NCBI GenBank assembly: GCA_020638595.1
Contig: JACKIG010000028.1
Span: forward strand, 1 to 52,034
Direction: 5' to 3'
From: Rhodospirillaceae bacterium
GTDB lineage: Bacteria; Pseudomonadota; Alphaproteobacteria; DSM-16000; Inquilinaceae
Length of the DNA: 52,034 nucleotides
Shown one piece after another: positions 38,071-46,559 of this stretch. Position 1 is the stretch's first letter. Every line of letters begins with the position of its first letter. The notes under the pieces were generated by a model. That model was not told the DNA's origin. It searched no databases and saw nothing but the letters and a program-made list of their open reading frames with translations. The position numbers and the translations under genes are program-made.

Positions 38071-39129
38071 TCACATCCGTCCGGCGGCAGCATCCATCGG
38101 GCAGCCCGCCCAGTCCGCCGGACACAGCCGGTCAATCTCGCCTGAGATCATTGGGCGATCGGCCGCGATGGCAGCCAGCACCAGCCGCCTGAGGGCCGCC
38201 ACGAACGCCTCGGCCGTTCCCACCGTCGCCACACGGGCATAGTAGGGAACCCCGCACCGTTCCGCCAGATGGCGGTATTCGATATCCAGCTCCACCAGCG
38301 TTTCCGAATGGTCGGATACGAAGGCGATGGGCACCACGACCAGGGGCACGCGGTCGCGGCCCGCGCGCTCGACCTCCTCCTCCGTCGACGGGCCGATCCA
38401 TTTCAGCGGTCCGACGCGGCTCTGATAGCACGACACCCAGTCCAACCCGTCGATCGCCAGTGCCCGGACGATCGCCGCCGCCGTGCGTTCGCACTGCCAT
38501 TGATAGGGATCGCCCGCTTTCACGATCTTCTCCGGCAGTCCATGGGCGGAAAACAGGACGCGTGGCCGCCCATGCTGCGCGGCCTCATCCACACGTGGCC
38601 GGATCAGCCCCGCCAAAGCGTCGATGAATCCGCCTTCCCAGGGATAGCAGCAGACCACATGGGTCCGGCAATCGAAGCGGAAGGCCTGCGCAGCCTCGCG
38701 CCATACCCGCAGCGACGATGCCGTGGTCGTCGTCGAGTATTGCGGATACAGCGGCAGCAGGACGACCTGGTCCGGCGCGAAATCCTGCACCTGCATCACG
38801 GCTTCGTCGCTCATGGGATGCCAGTAACGCATGGCGAGGAACACACGCACCTCCCCGCAGTCTTTCAGCCCATCCTCCAGCGCTGCGGCCTGTGCCTGGG
38901 TATTCGGCAGCAGGGGCGACCGGCCACCGATCTCACTGTAGATCTTCCGTGCTTCCGGCGCGCGCTTGCGGGCGATCACATTGGCCAGGACCGCACGGAA
39001 CGGGTTCGGCAGCCTCAGGATCGACTTGTCGCTGAACAGGTTCAGCAGGAACGGTTGGACCGCCTCCAGCCCGTCCGGACCGCCGAGGTTAAACAGCACG
39101 ACGGCTATTCGCTTTGGTGTCTTATCCAT
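38071..39129 (-). CDS. hemH: Ferrochelatase
   Basis: Inserts ferrous iron into protoporphyrin IX to make haem. In 352 residues: AVVLFNLGGPDGLEAVQPFL at the N-terminus, LLPLYPQYSTTTTASSL, the catalytic His in LFSAHGLPEKIVKAGDPY, SRVGPLKWIGPSTEEEV, and PIAFVSDHSETLVELDIEY with the conserved Glu. No C-terminal iron-sulfur cysteines are visible. I chose the ATG at 39129; the frame extends further upstream only as antisense to hemE. It lies between hemE (46-base gap) and hemJ, forming a haem operon read leftward. Confidence 0.96.
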   Translation of the reverse strand: MDKTPKRIAVVLFNLGGPDGLEAVQPFLLNLFSDKSILRLPNPFRAVLANVIARKRAPEARKIYSEIGGRSPLLPNTQAQAAALEDGLKDCGEVRVFLAMRYWHPMSDEAVMQVQDFAPDQVVLLPLYPQYSTTTTASSLRVWREAAQAFRFDCRTHVVCCYPWEGGFIDALAGLIRPRVDEAAQHGRPRVLFSAHGLPEKIVKAGDPYQWQCERTAAAIVRALAIDGLDWVSCYQSRVGPLKWIGPSTEEEVERAGRDRVPLVVVPIAFVSDHSETLVELDIEYRHLAERCGVPYYARVATVGTAEAFVAALRRLVLAAIAADRPMISGEIDRLCPADWAGCPMDAAAGRM

Positions 39130-39175
39130 AGCTCGAAGACATAGTCCGGCCCCGCCCCGTGGCCAGCCCCACCCG

Positions 39176-40215
39176 TCACACCTTGAACCCGCGCACGCAA
39201 TCGACCAGCGCGGCCACCGTTTCCGGCTTCGTCGCGGGCAGGATGCCATGGCCGAGATTGAACACGAACGGCCCACCCGCCAACGCGGCCAGGATGCGTT
39301 GCGCCTCCGCGATCATCGGCTGTCCGCCTGCCAGAAGCCATATCGGGTCCAGGTTCCCCTGAACCGGCATGCGGCCTTGCAGGTCCCCTGCGGCCGACAC
39401 CGGCACCCCCGGATCGAGGCCCACCGCGTCGACCCCCGCCGCCGCGACATAGTCCCGGTACAGCAGCCCCGCCCCCCGCGGGAATCCGATCACCGGCACC
39501 CCCGGCGCCCGGCTCTTCACACGCTTGACGATCGCCCGGGTCGGGCGCGTCACCCAGGCGGCAAACGCGCTCTCCGGCAGCGCCCCCGCCCAGCTGTCGA
39601 ACAGCTGGACCGCCTCCGCCCCCGCACGGATCTGCTCCACCAGGTATTCCGCCGTCGCATCGACGATCAGGTCGATCAAGGCCCCGAACGCCTCGGGATG
39701 CGCGAATGCCATCTGCTTGGCGCCGGCGAAATCCCGACTGCCCGCGCCTTCCACCATGTAACAGGCGACCGTCCACGGGGCGCCGGCAAACCCGATCGCC
39801 GTACAGGCCGGCGGCAGGCTCACGCACCCGGCCATGGTCTCATAGATCGGCGCCAGCCTGCATGGCAGCTGCGCCATGCTCAATCCGCCCAGTCCCTCCC
39901 GCGGATCCAACGGCGGCAGCCGCGGGCCTTCCCTTCGACGAAGGCGACCGTCTGGCCCAGGGCGTACGGTATCACCAGGATGTCGGCGAACAGGATCGCC
40001 GCATCCAGACCGAACCGCCGGATCGGCTGCAAGGTGATCTCTGCGGCAACCGGCGGGTCGAACACCATCTCCAGGAACCTGCCGGCCTTCTCGCGCAGCG
40101 CGCGGTATTCGGGCAGGTACCGTCCAGCCTGGCGCATGAACCAGCACGGCGGTGGTGTCATCCCTTCGCCGGCAAGCGCGCGAAGCAGCGGCTTCGCTTG
40201 GGGGACGTCGGTCAT
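39176..40215 (-). pseudogene. hemE: Uroporphyrinogen decarboxylase, broken by a one-base frameshift
   Basis: Decarboxylates uroporphyrinogen III to coproporphyrinogen III. The N-terminal part is in one frame (MTDVPQAKPLL, CWFMRQAGRYLPEYR, FADILVIPYALGQTVAFVEG); the rest is in another (GPRLPPLDPREGL, GFAGAPWTVACYMVEG, FDSWAG, FNLGHGILPATKPETV). The break falls at 39931-39933, where the coding strand has GAAGGGAAGGC; one more G gives GAAGGGGAAGGC and restores VEGEGPRLPP. The span of 1040 bases plus one would code for 346 residues, the normal HemE length. A homopolymer loss in an otherwise intact gene of an essential pathway suggests a sequencing error at least as much as a real mutation. Confidence 0.9.
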
Positions 40216-40610
40216 GTCCGTTGCGGTACTCCCAATCCACCTGCTCATCATTCTTTAAAAGAATCTAGTGGTTGTAGATGTAGTTGGCCCGGCGAAAAGC
40301 GGGATTACCGCAAAGCCGGATTCCGCCCACAGGGTTTCCGGACGGGGACCCATCGTGCGGCCCCCATGGTGATAACCCTGAAAGTCCAATCTGTACCTGG
40401 CGATCCGGCGGGGACAACCGGGCGGGAAGCCGTGTATGGTCGTGGGCATACCCGGATCGTACGGCCTTGTGGTGGACGGCGAATGCGTTTCCTAAGGCGC
40501 GTGATATCGGGTACCGAGTCGGTGGATGGGTCGAGACGGCCTCGGTCCCTGTTGATATCTGCCGGTTTTTTCCACACGGATCGGCGTGAGATTGGTACAA
40601 GGCCCGCACC
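40216..40610. other. oriC: Candidate chromosome replication origin (hemE-ppsR gap)
   Basis: A 395-base gene-free region where transcription diverges. hemE next to the DUF299/RP001 gene is the established origin position in Caulobacter crescentus, and origins adjacent to hemE are known in Rickettsia and Sinorhizobium. Sequence support: one near-consensus DnaA box TTTTCCACA (40568-40576, 8/9 to TTATCCACA), weaker 6/9 candidates at about 40234 and 40520, an A/T-rich palindrome ATTCTTT-A-AAAGAAT (40250-40264), and three GANTC methylation sites (40261, 40319, 40516). Promoters of hemE and ppsR must also lie here. The synteny argument is strong; the motif evidence is modest. Confidence 0.6.
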
Positions 40611-41408
40611 ATGACTGCGACTAAGACCTTCCATCTTCATCTCGTCTCCGACGCCACGGGGGAGACGATTCACAGCGTCGCCCGCGCCGGCCTTGCCCAG
40701 TTCGAAGGGTTCGTGCCCATCGAGCATTTCTGGAACCTGGTCCGCAGCGATGCCCAGCTGGACCTGGTGATCGAGGAAATCCAGCGGTTCGGCGGGGTCG
40801 TCATGTACACGCTGGTGGACGAACGTCTGCGTGGCCGGCTGCATGATGTCTGTGCCGGGCTGAACGTGCCGATCGTGTCGGTGCTGGACCCGATCATCGG
40901 TATGCTGGGCCAGCATCTGGGGGTGGAAAGCCAAAGCCGGCCGGGGTATCAGCACGCGATCAATGCCGCCTATTTCGGGCGCATGGATGCGATGGAATTC
41001 GCCCTGACCCAGGATGACGGGCAGGCGGTCGACAACCTGCATGCGGCCGACGTGATCTTGGTCGGGGTATCGCGCACGTCGAAGACGCCGACCTGCCTCT
41101 ACCTTGCGAACCGGGGCATCAAGGCCGCCAATGTGCCCTATGTCCCGAATGTCCCCATGCCGACCACCATGGGTGAGCTGACGAAACCGCTGATCGTCGG
41201 CCTGACCAAGGACCCTGACCAGCTGGTGGAGATCCGCCGCAACCGTCTGAAGACGCTGCATCAGACCGACGCAAGCACGTATTACGATCCAGAAGCCGTA
41301 CGTGCGGAGGTGCGCGAGGCCCGCCGGTACTATCTGCGGCACGGCTGGCCGATCATCGATGTCAGCCATCGCGCGATCGAGGAAACCGCAGCCGGATTCT
41401 TTCGCTGA
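40611..41408 (+). CDS. ppsR: DUF299 kinase/phosphorylase (pyruvate,water or PPDK dikinase regulator)
   Basis: Bifunctional ADP-dependent kinase and Pi-dependent phosphorylase that switches PEP synthetase or pyruvate-phosphate dikinase off and on. In 265 residues: FHLHLVSDATGETIHSVARA at the N-terminus, the P-loop GVSRTSKTPTCLYLANRG, and KPLIVGLTKDPDQLVEIRRNRL. This is the orthologue of Rickettsia RP001. It is the first gene rightward of the candidate origin and is followed by maf after 28 bases. The symbol is used loosely: which dikinase is the target cannot be told from this window. Confidence 0.93.
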   Translation: MTATKTFHLHLVSDATGETIHSVARAGLAQFEGFVPIEHFWNLVRSDAQLDLVIEEIQRFGGVVMYTLVDERLRGRLHDVCAGLNVPIVSVLDPIIGMLGQHLGVESQSRPGYQHAINAAYFGRMDAMEFALTQDDGQAVDNLHAADVILVGVSRTSKTPTCLYLANRGIKAANVPYVPNVPMPTTMGELTKPLIVGLTKDPDQLVEIRRNRLKTLHQTDASTYYDPEAVRAEVREARRYYLRHGWPIIDVSHRAIEETAAGFFR

Positions 41409-41436
41409 TCGGACGGCGGCGGCTGCACGAAACGGC

Positions 41437-42033
41437 ATGACGCCGCTGGTCCTGGCGTCGGCCAGCCGTGTGCGCCTGCATCTGCTGGCGTCCGCCGGCG
41501 TCGACGTGATCGCGGATGCTGCCACCGTCGACGAAGACGAGGTCAAGCGTGCCCTGAAGGCGGAAGGTGCCGATACCGCCCGCGCGGCCGAGACGCTGGC
41601 CGAACTGAAAGCCCTGCGCATCAGTGCGCGCCGACCGGGATCCTATGTTCTTGGCGCGGATCAGATGCTGGTCTGCGAAGGCGCGTGGTTCGACAAGCCG
41701 CCTGACCTTCCTGCCGCCTGCTCGCAGCTTCTGTCCCTGAAGGGCCGGATGCACGAGCTGGTCTGCGGTGCCGTCATCGTACGCGATGGTGTACGCGTTT
41801 GGCATACGGTTGACCGGGCACGGCTGACCATGCGGGATTTCTCCGACGCATTCCTGGAAGACTACCTATCATCGGTTGGCGAGGATGCTTTGCGCTCCGT
41901 CGGTGGCTATCAGCTGGAAGGCCGTGGCGCGCAGCTGTTTGCCCGCGTCGACGGCGACTTCTTTACCGTCCTGGGCCTGCCGTTGCTGCCCGTGCTCGGC
42001 TATCTGCGCCAGGCCGGCTTGCTGGTGGCGTGA
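41437..42033 (+). CDS. Maf family nucleotide pyrophosphatase
   Basis: Hydrolyses non-canonical or modified nucleoside triphosphates to monophosphates. In 198 residues: the start LVLASASRVRLHLLASAGVD (family signature S-x-S-x-R-R, here SASRVR), the acidic site SYVLGADQMLVCEG, and the C-terminal DALRSVGGYQLEGRGAQLFARVDGDFFTVLGLPL. The ATG at 41437 was chosen because the family motif begins there. It overlaps or abuts aroE (ATG at 42033), the standard maf-aroE-coaE-dnaQ run of alphaproteobacteria. Confidence 0.93.
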   Translation: MTPLVLASASRVRLHLLASAGVDVIADAATVDEDEVKRALKAEGADTARAAETLAELKALRISARRPGSYVLGADQMLVCEGAWFDKPPDLPAACSQLLSLKGRMHELVCGAVIVRDGVRVWHTVDRARLTMRDFSDAFLEDYLSSVGEDALRSVGGYQLEGRGAQLFARVDGDFFTVLGLPLLPVLGYLRQAGLLVA

Positions 42034-42873
42034 TGGCGACGGGTCGCACGCGCACTGCCGGTGTATTCGGCTGGCCTGTCGCCCATTCCGCTCCCCGCAG
42101 ATCCATGGGTACTGGCTGGACAAGTACGGGGTCGACAGGGCGTATGTGCCGTTCGCCGTCGCGCCTGAGGCCCTTCCCGCTGCCGTGCGCAGCCTGGCGG
42201 CGCTGGGACTGGCCGGTGCCAATGTGACCGTGCCGCACAGGAAGCGGTGCTGCGGCTGGTCGACGATGTCGACGCGATCGCCGCCCGCGTCGGCGCCGCC
42301 AACCTGCTGACGGTTGGGCAGGACGGGCGCATTCGGGCGTCCAATACCGACGGCTTCGGCTTCATGGCCCACCTTTGCGACACAGTGCCGGACTGGTCGC
42401 CCGGTGGGCGACCAGCGGTGCTGGTCGGTGCCGGCGGTTCGGCCCGCTCCGTCGCCGTGGCGCTGCTGGATGCGGGGGTGGAGCAGGTCCGGGTCGTCAA
42501 CCGGACGGCGGAACGGGCACGGGCGCTGTGCGCCGCTCTGGGTCCCGGGATGGTCCCGGTTGCGTGGCAGGACCGGTCGTCCGCCTTGGAACAGGCTTGC
42601 CTGGTGGTGAACACGACGACCCAGGGCATGGCCGGCAACCCGCCCCTGGACTTGCCGCTGGACGCTGCGCCCGACGACGCCGTCGTCTATGACATCGTCT
42701 ATACGCCGCTGGAAACGCCCCTGCTCTGCGCGGCCCGGGCACGCGGGCTGGCGGTCGTCGACGGGCTGGGCATGCTGCTGCACCAGGCCCGCCCGTCCTT
42801 TGCCGCCTGGTTTGGGGTCGAACCGGCGGTGGACGAGCCGCTGCGGCGACTGGTGCTGGCGGGGCTGCGGTGA
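42033..42873 (+). pseudogene. aroE: Shikimate dehydrogenase, broken by two one-base frameshifts
   Basis: Reduces 3-dehydroshikimate in aromatic amino acid synthesis. Three frames in succession give one AroE: AGVFGWPVAHS; then RSPQIHGYWLDKYGVDRAYV to GANVTVPH; then AVLRLVDDVDAIAARVGAAN, SNTDGFGF, LVGAGGSARSVAVAL and GLGMLLHQA. Break 1 is a missing C near 42089 (CATTCCGCTCC for CATTCCCGCTCC). Break 2 is a missing A near 42239 (CACAGGAAGCG for CACAAGGAAGCG), which hits the codon of the catalytic Lys in NVTVPHKE. Adding two bases gives 843, or 280 residues, the normal length. Whether the breaks are real or read errors is open. Confidence 0.9.
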
Positions 42874-43508
42874 TGCTGGTTCTCGGCCTCACCGGGTCGA
42901 TCGGCATGGGCAAGTCGACGGCGGCGGCCATGCTGCGCCGCATGGGCCTGCCCGTGCACGACAGCGATGCCACCGTGCACCGGCTGATGGGCCGGCACGG
43001 CAAGGCCCTGCCGGCAATCGAGGCCGCGTTTCCCGGTGTCGTCGGCCCCGGCGGTGCCGATCGCGGTATCCTGGGCCAGCGGGTGTTCGGCGATCGGCAG
43101 GCGCTGGCGCGGCTGGAAGCCATCCTTCACCCGCTGGTGCGGGCCGACAGCCAGCGCTTTCTCGACTGCATGCGCCGTCGCCGCCGCACGGTCGCCGTGC
43201 TGGATATCCCCCTGCTGTTCGAGGCCGGACGCAGGGGGGGGGTCGACCATGTCCTGGTGGTCAGCGCACCCGCCCTGATCCAGCGCCAACGCGTGCTTGC
43301 CCGGCCCGGCATGACCGAGGCACGCCTGGATGCGGTCCTGGCCCGCCAGATGCCCGACCGTGAGAAGCGCCGCCGTGCCGACATCGTGATTCCCAGCGGC
43401 CTGGGCCGCGCAGTAACCTTCCGGGCACTCAAGGCGGCGGTCCGCCGCCTGAAGCGCCGCAGCGGTCCGCCATCACCGCCAAGCCGGCAGGAGCCAGCCG
43501 ATGCGTGA
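42873..43508 (+). CDS. coaE: Dephospho-CoA kinase
   Basis: Phosphorylates dephospho-CoA, the last step of coenzyme A synthesis. In 211 residues: P-loop GLTGSIGMGKSTAAAML, the CoA-binding LPVHDSDATVHRLMG, LDIPLLFEAG, and RVLARPGMTEARLDAVLARQMPDREKRRRADIVI (family signature, given in part: RQMPDREKRRRAD). The ATG at 42873 shares bases with the aroE stop (TGATG); a GTG one codon earlier is an alternative. Its end overlaps dnaQ by eight bases, indicating a tight operon. Confidence 0.96.
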   Translation: MLVLGLTGSIGMGKSTAAAMLRRMGLPVHDSDATVHRLMGRHGKALPAIEAAFPGVVGPGGADRGILGQRVFGDRQALARLEAILHPLVRADSQRFLDCMRRRRRTVAVLDIPLLFEAGRRGGVDHVLVVSAPALIQRQRVLARPGMTEARLDAVLARQMPDREKRRRADIVIPSGLGRAVTFRALKAAVRRLKRRSGPPSPPSRQEPADA

Positions 43509-44178
43509 GGTCGTCCTGGATACCGAGACCACCGGCCTGGACCCGGCCAAGGGCGACCGCATCGTCGAAATCGGCTGTATCGAGCTGATGCACCTGGTGC
43601 CGACGGGCCGGCAGTTCCACGAATACATCAATCCCGAACGGCCGATGTCGGCGGAGGCGGAAAGCGTCCACGGCCTGGATGACAAGTTCCTGGCGGACAA
43701 GCCGGTGTTTGCGGCGGTGGCGGGACCGTTCCTGGACTTCATCGGCGACGCGCCGCTGATCATCCACAATGCCGGGTTCGATCTGGCCTTCCTGAATGCC
43801 GAGCTGGCGCGGCTGGACCTGCCGCCGATCGCCAAGGGGCGCGCGGTGGACACGCTGGCCATGGCCCGCCAGCGCTATCCGGGCGCGCAGGCCAACCTGG
43901 ATGCCCTGTGCGCCCGGTTCGGGATCGATTGCACCCGGCGCACGCTGCATGGGGCGCTGCTCGATTCGTTCCTGCTGGCGGAAGTGTATCTGGAGCTGCG
44001 CGGCGGCCGCCAGCCTGGCCTGGTGCTGGACACGGCCCTGGCGACGGCCGCCGCCAGGGCCGCGGTCAGCCGCCCCTATCGCGAGCCGAGGCCCCACCAG
44101 CCCTCGGTGGAGGAGCTGGCGGCCCACGAAGCGTTCCTGGAGACGCTGAAGAACCCGATCTGGCGCCAGGTCGAATAG
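43501..44178 (+). CDS. dnaQ: DNA polymerase III epsilon subunit (proofreading exonuclease)
   Basis: 3'-5' exonuclease of the replicative polymerase. In 225 residues: ExoI VVLDTETTGLDP with Asp7 and Glu9, INPERPMSAEAESVHGL, ExoII LIIHNAGFDLAFLNAEL, and ExoIII with the DEDDh histidine in RRTLHGALLDSFLLAEVY. The C-terminal tail that binds the alpha subunit is present but not distinctive. Last gene of the rightward maf-aroE-coaE-dnaQ run, convergent with the TupA-like gene. Confidence 0.95.
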   Translation: MREVVLDTETTGLDPAKGDRIVEIGCIELMHLVPTGRQFHEYINPERPMSAEAESVHGLDDKFLADKPVFAAVAGPFLDFIGDAPLIIHNAGFDLAFLNAELARLDLPPIAKGRAVDTLAMARQRYPGAQANLDALCARFGIDCTRRTLHGALLDSFLLAEVYLELRGGRQPGLVLDTALATAAARAAVSRPYREPRPHQPSVEELAAHEAFLETLKNPIWRQVE

Positions 44179-44183
44179 CCGGC

Positions 44184-45023
44184 CTACGACCCTTCCGGCG
44201 CGTTGGGGAAGAACAGCTGTTCGCCGTTCAGCTTGAAGCCGGTAATGGCCGCCTGTCCGTCCGGGCCGGTGATCCAGTCGACGAACTGCTGGGCCAGTTC
44301 GTATTTGACGTTGGGGTTGCGCTCCGGATCGACGGCGATGACGCCATACTGGTTGAACAGCCGCACATCGCCCTGGACCAGGATCGCGTGGTCCTGCTTG
44401 TTCTCGAAGCTGATCCAGGTGCCGCGATCGGTCAGGGCATAGGCCCCCATGCCGACGGCCGCGTTCAACGTGGCGCCCATGCCGGCACCGAGCTCGTTAT
44501 ACCACGTGCCGCTGACATCCTCGGGGTTGGTGTCCGTATCGGCCCACAGGCGCAGTTCCATGCGGTGGGTGCCCGAATCGTCCCCGCGGGACGCGAAGGG
44601 CGCCTCGGCATCGGCGATCGCCTGCAATGCCGCCACCGCGTCCTGCAAGCCGTCGACACCGGCCGGGTCGTCGGCGGGGCCGACAATGACGAAATCGTTG
44701 TACATGACGTCCTGGCGGGCGACGCCATAACCTTCCTCCACGAAGGCTTCCTCGGCCGCCGTGTCATGCACCAGCAGGGCGTCGCCGTCGCCGTTGCGGG
44801 CATTGCTGATCGCCTGGCCGGTGCCCACCGCGACGACCCGGACTTCGATGCCGGTCGCGTCGGTGAACATCGGCAGGATATGGTCGAACAGTCCGGAATT
44901 CTGGGTCGATGTGGTCGATTGCAGGATGATGAAGTCGTCGTCGGCCTGTGCGGCCTGGACCCCGCCGAACAGGGCGGCCGCGCAGGCCACCGCGGTGACG
45001 ATGCGCCCGAAACGGTTCGTCAT
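44184..45023 (-). CDS. TupA-like tungstate/molybdate ABC substrate-binding protein
   Basis: Periplasmic solute-binding protein of 279 residues. The signal peptide IVTAVACAAALFGGVQAAQA precedes DDDFIILQSTTSTQNSGLFD (TTSTQNSGLF is the TupA oxyanion-site signature). Further TupA features: VVAVGTGQAISNARNGDGD, LLVHDTAAEEAFV, FASRGDDSGTH and WYNELGAGMG. Tungstate is the likely ligand, with molybdate possible. The membrane and ATPase partners (TupB, TupC) are not in this window on either side, so the gene is an orphan here. I chose the ATG at 45023 for the signal peptide. secB ends 185 bases upstream on the same strand. Confidence 0.88.
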   Translation of the reverse strand: MTNRFGRIVTAVACAAALFGGVQAAQADDDFIILQSTTSTQNSGLFDHILPMFTDATGIEVRVVAVGTGQAISNARNGDGDALLVHDTAAEEAFVEEGYGVARQDVMYNDFVIVGPADDPAGVDGLQDAVAALQAIADAEAPFASRGDDSGTHRMELRLWADTDTNPEDVSGTWYNELGAGMGATLNAAVGMGAYALTDRGTWISFENKQDHAILVQGDVRLFNQYGVIAVDPERNPNVKYELAQQFVDWITGPDGQAAITGFKLNGEQLFFPNAPEGS

Positions 45024-45208
45024 TGTCAGATCCCTCCCTGGGCTGTGTTCGGGCCGGCCTCTTGCGGGCCGGCATGCATATCCGATCCGCGCCGGCGGCA
45101 ACGCCGCGCGCCGGGGATGCTCGCAATGCGCTGCCCGTACGGCAGCACTATCGCATCATGCGCGAAAACCGGCCCTTTCGTCCATCGGAGAGGTCCGTCG
45201 CGGCCGGG

Positions 45209-45751
45209 TCAGTTCAGTGGGACGGTCCCGACCTCGCCCTCGCCCGCCTGGATACGCTCGCGCAGGGCCTGCACCTGCCGCTGGAACAGGGCGACGAAGT
45301 CGATGGGCTGGACATAGAGCGGCGGGAAGCCGCCTTCGCGCGTGGCTTCCGACACGACGGCGCGGGCATAGGGGAACAGCATCCGCGGTGCCTCGATCGA
45401 CAGCAACAGGGCCGCCTGCTGCTTCGGCACCTCCGGCCCGATGGTGACGATGCCGCCATAGTCCAGCTCGATCAGGAAGGCCTGCAGGTCGCCGCTCTTC
45501 GCGTCGCCGCGCAGGTGCAGCACCACCTCGTAGGTGTTGCCGCCCAGCGGGGTGGTGCGGACATCGACATTCACCGTGATCTGCGGCTGGATGCTGCGCT
45601 GTGTGAGGATCTGCGCTGCGTGCGGGTTTTCGAACGACAGATCCTTGATGTACTGCGCGGAGATCTGAAGCGGCGGCACGGTCGGCCGCGGCTGGGTGCC
45701 GCCGTCGGCACCGGGGGCACCGGCCGGCGGGGTTTCGGGCTTGTCGCTCAT
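45209..45751 (-). CDS. secB: Protein-export chaperone SecB
   Basis: Tetrameric chaperone that keeps precursor proteins unfolded and hands them to SecA. In 180 residues: a disordered Pro/Gly N-terminus, then the core with LQISAQYIKDLSFENPHA, VDVRTTPLGGNTYEVVLHLRG and IEAPRMLFPYARAVVSEATREGGFPPLYVQPIDF (signature FPYARAVVS...GGFPPLYVQPIDF). Complete. It lies in the conserved alphaproteobacterial neighbourhood of dnaQ, fxsA and the Tim44-like gene, with the TupA-like gene inserted between dnaQ and secB. Confidence 0.97.
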   Translation of the reverse strand: MSDKPETPPAGAPGADGGTQPRPTVPPLQISAQYIKDLSFENPHAAQILTQRSIQPQITVNVDVRTTPLGGNTYEVVLHLRGDAKSGDLQAFLIELDYGGIVTIGPEVPKQQAALLLSIEAPRMLFPYARAVVSEATREGGFPPLYVQPIDFVALFQRQVQALRERIQAGEGEVGTVPLN

Positions 45752-45850
45752 CGTGGAGTCTCCGGGGAATGTCGGGGCCGCCGGGGCGGCCGTGCGGGGT
45801 TGGCTAGCACGGGGCCGTTGCCCGAGACAACCGCGGGGCGGCCGCCGCCG

Positions 45851-46375
45851 TCAGGGCCGCCGCGTCGGACGCCAGCGGGACTCCGCCACCGGCGGCACGC
45901 TGTCGTCCGGTTCGTCGCCCGGGTCTTCGTCCACCGGGCGATAGGCCCCGTCGATCACCGGACCCCCGGGGCCACTGCCGCGCGGACCGGCCCCGCCCTG
46001 CCATATCGTCACATGGCCGCGGCGGCTGAGCGCCGTCCACATGGCGCGCCCCAGCCATGTCCGCAGCCGCGGGATCATCAGGCACAGCCCCAGGGCGTCG
46101 GTGAAGAAGCCGGGCGTCAGCAGCATCACCGCACCGACCAGCAGGCACGCGGCGTCGAACAGCGGGCCTGCCGGCGGCTCGCCGCGGGCCAGTGCCGCTT
46201 CGGCGCGGCGCAATGTCGCCAGGCCCTGCTGCCGCAACAGCACGGTCCCGGCCAGCGCCGTGGCGACGACCAGTCCAAGCGTCGGCCACAGGCCGATCTG
46301 GCGGCCGACGACGACGAACCCGGCAATCTCCAGCACCGGGATCCCGATGAAGACGAGCAACAGTAACAGGGGCAT
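45851..46375 (-). CDS. fxsA: FxsA family membrane protein
   Basis: Inner-membrane protein of the FxsA family, known in E. coli to protect against phage T7 exclusion by F plasmids; the ordinary cellular role is not settled. In 174 residues: hydrophobic segments LLLLLVFIGIPVLEIAGFVVV, LGLVVATALAGTVLLRQQGL and ACLLVGAVMLLTPGFFTDALGL (last part LTPGFFTDALG is the family signature), followed by a soluble, acidic C-terminal tail. It diverges from the Tim44-like gene across 184 bases and precedes secB on the same strand. Confidence 0.92.
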   Translation of the reverse strand: MPLLLLLVFIGIPVLEIAGFVVVGRQIGLWPTLGLVVATALAGTVLLRQQGLATLRRAEAALARGEPPAGPLFDAACLLVGAVMLLTPGFFTDALGLCLMIPRLRTWLGRAMWTALSRRGHVTIWQGGAGPRGSGPGGPVIDGAYRPVDEDPGDEPDDSVPPVAESRWRPTRRP

Positions 46376-46559
46376 GGCTTTTCCTTGCCGTTCGCGCGGC
46401 GACCACCTATGTCAAGCAGGACGGCACTGGCCGGCGGACGTGCGCGTGGCGACCCTTTTTCGCTTGGCTCCTTAACCTGCTGTCGCATGTAATGTGGTAT
46501 TGGGGAAGGTCCAGGCCGAATGCGGTCGTCAAGGCCGAAAACATCCGTGCGGTGAACGA

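Noticed and set aside
41362..41805. Minus-strand open frame opposite maf
   Set aside because: Shadow of maf with no protein-like pattern.
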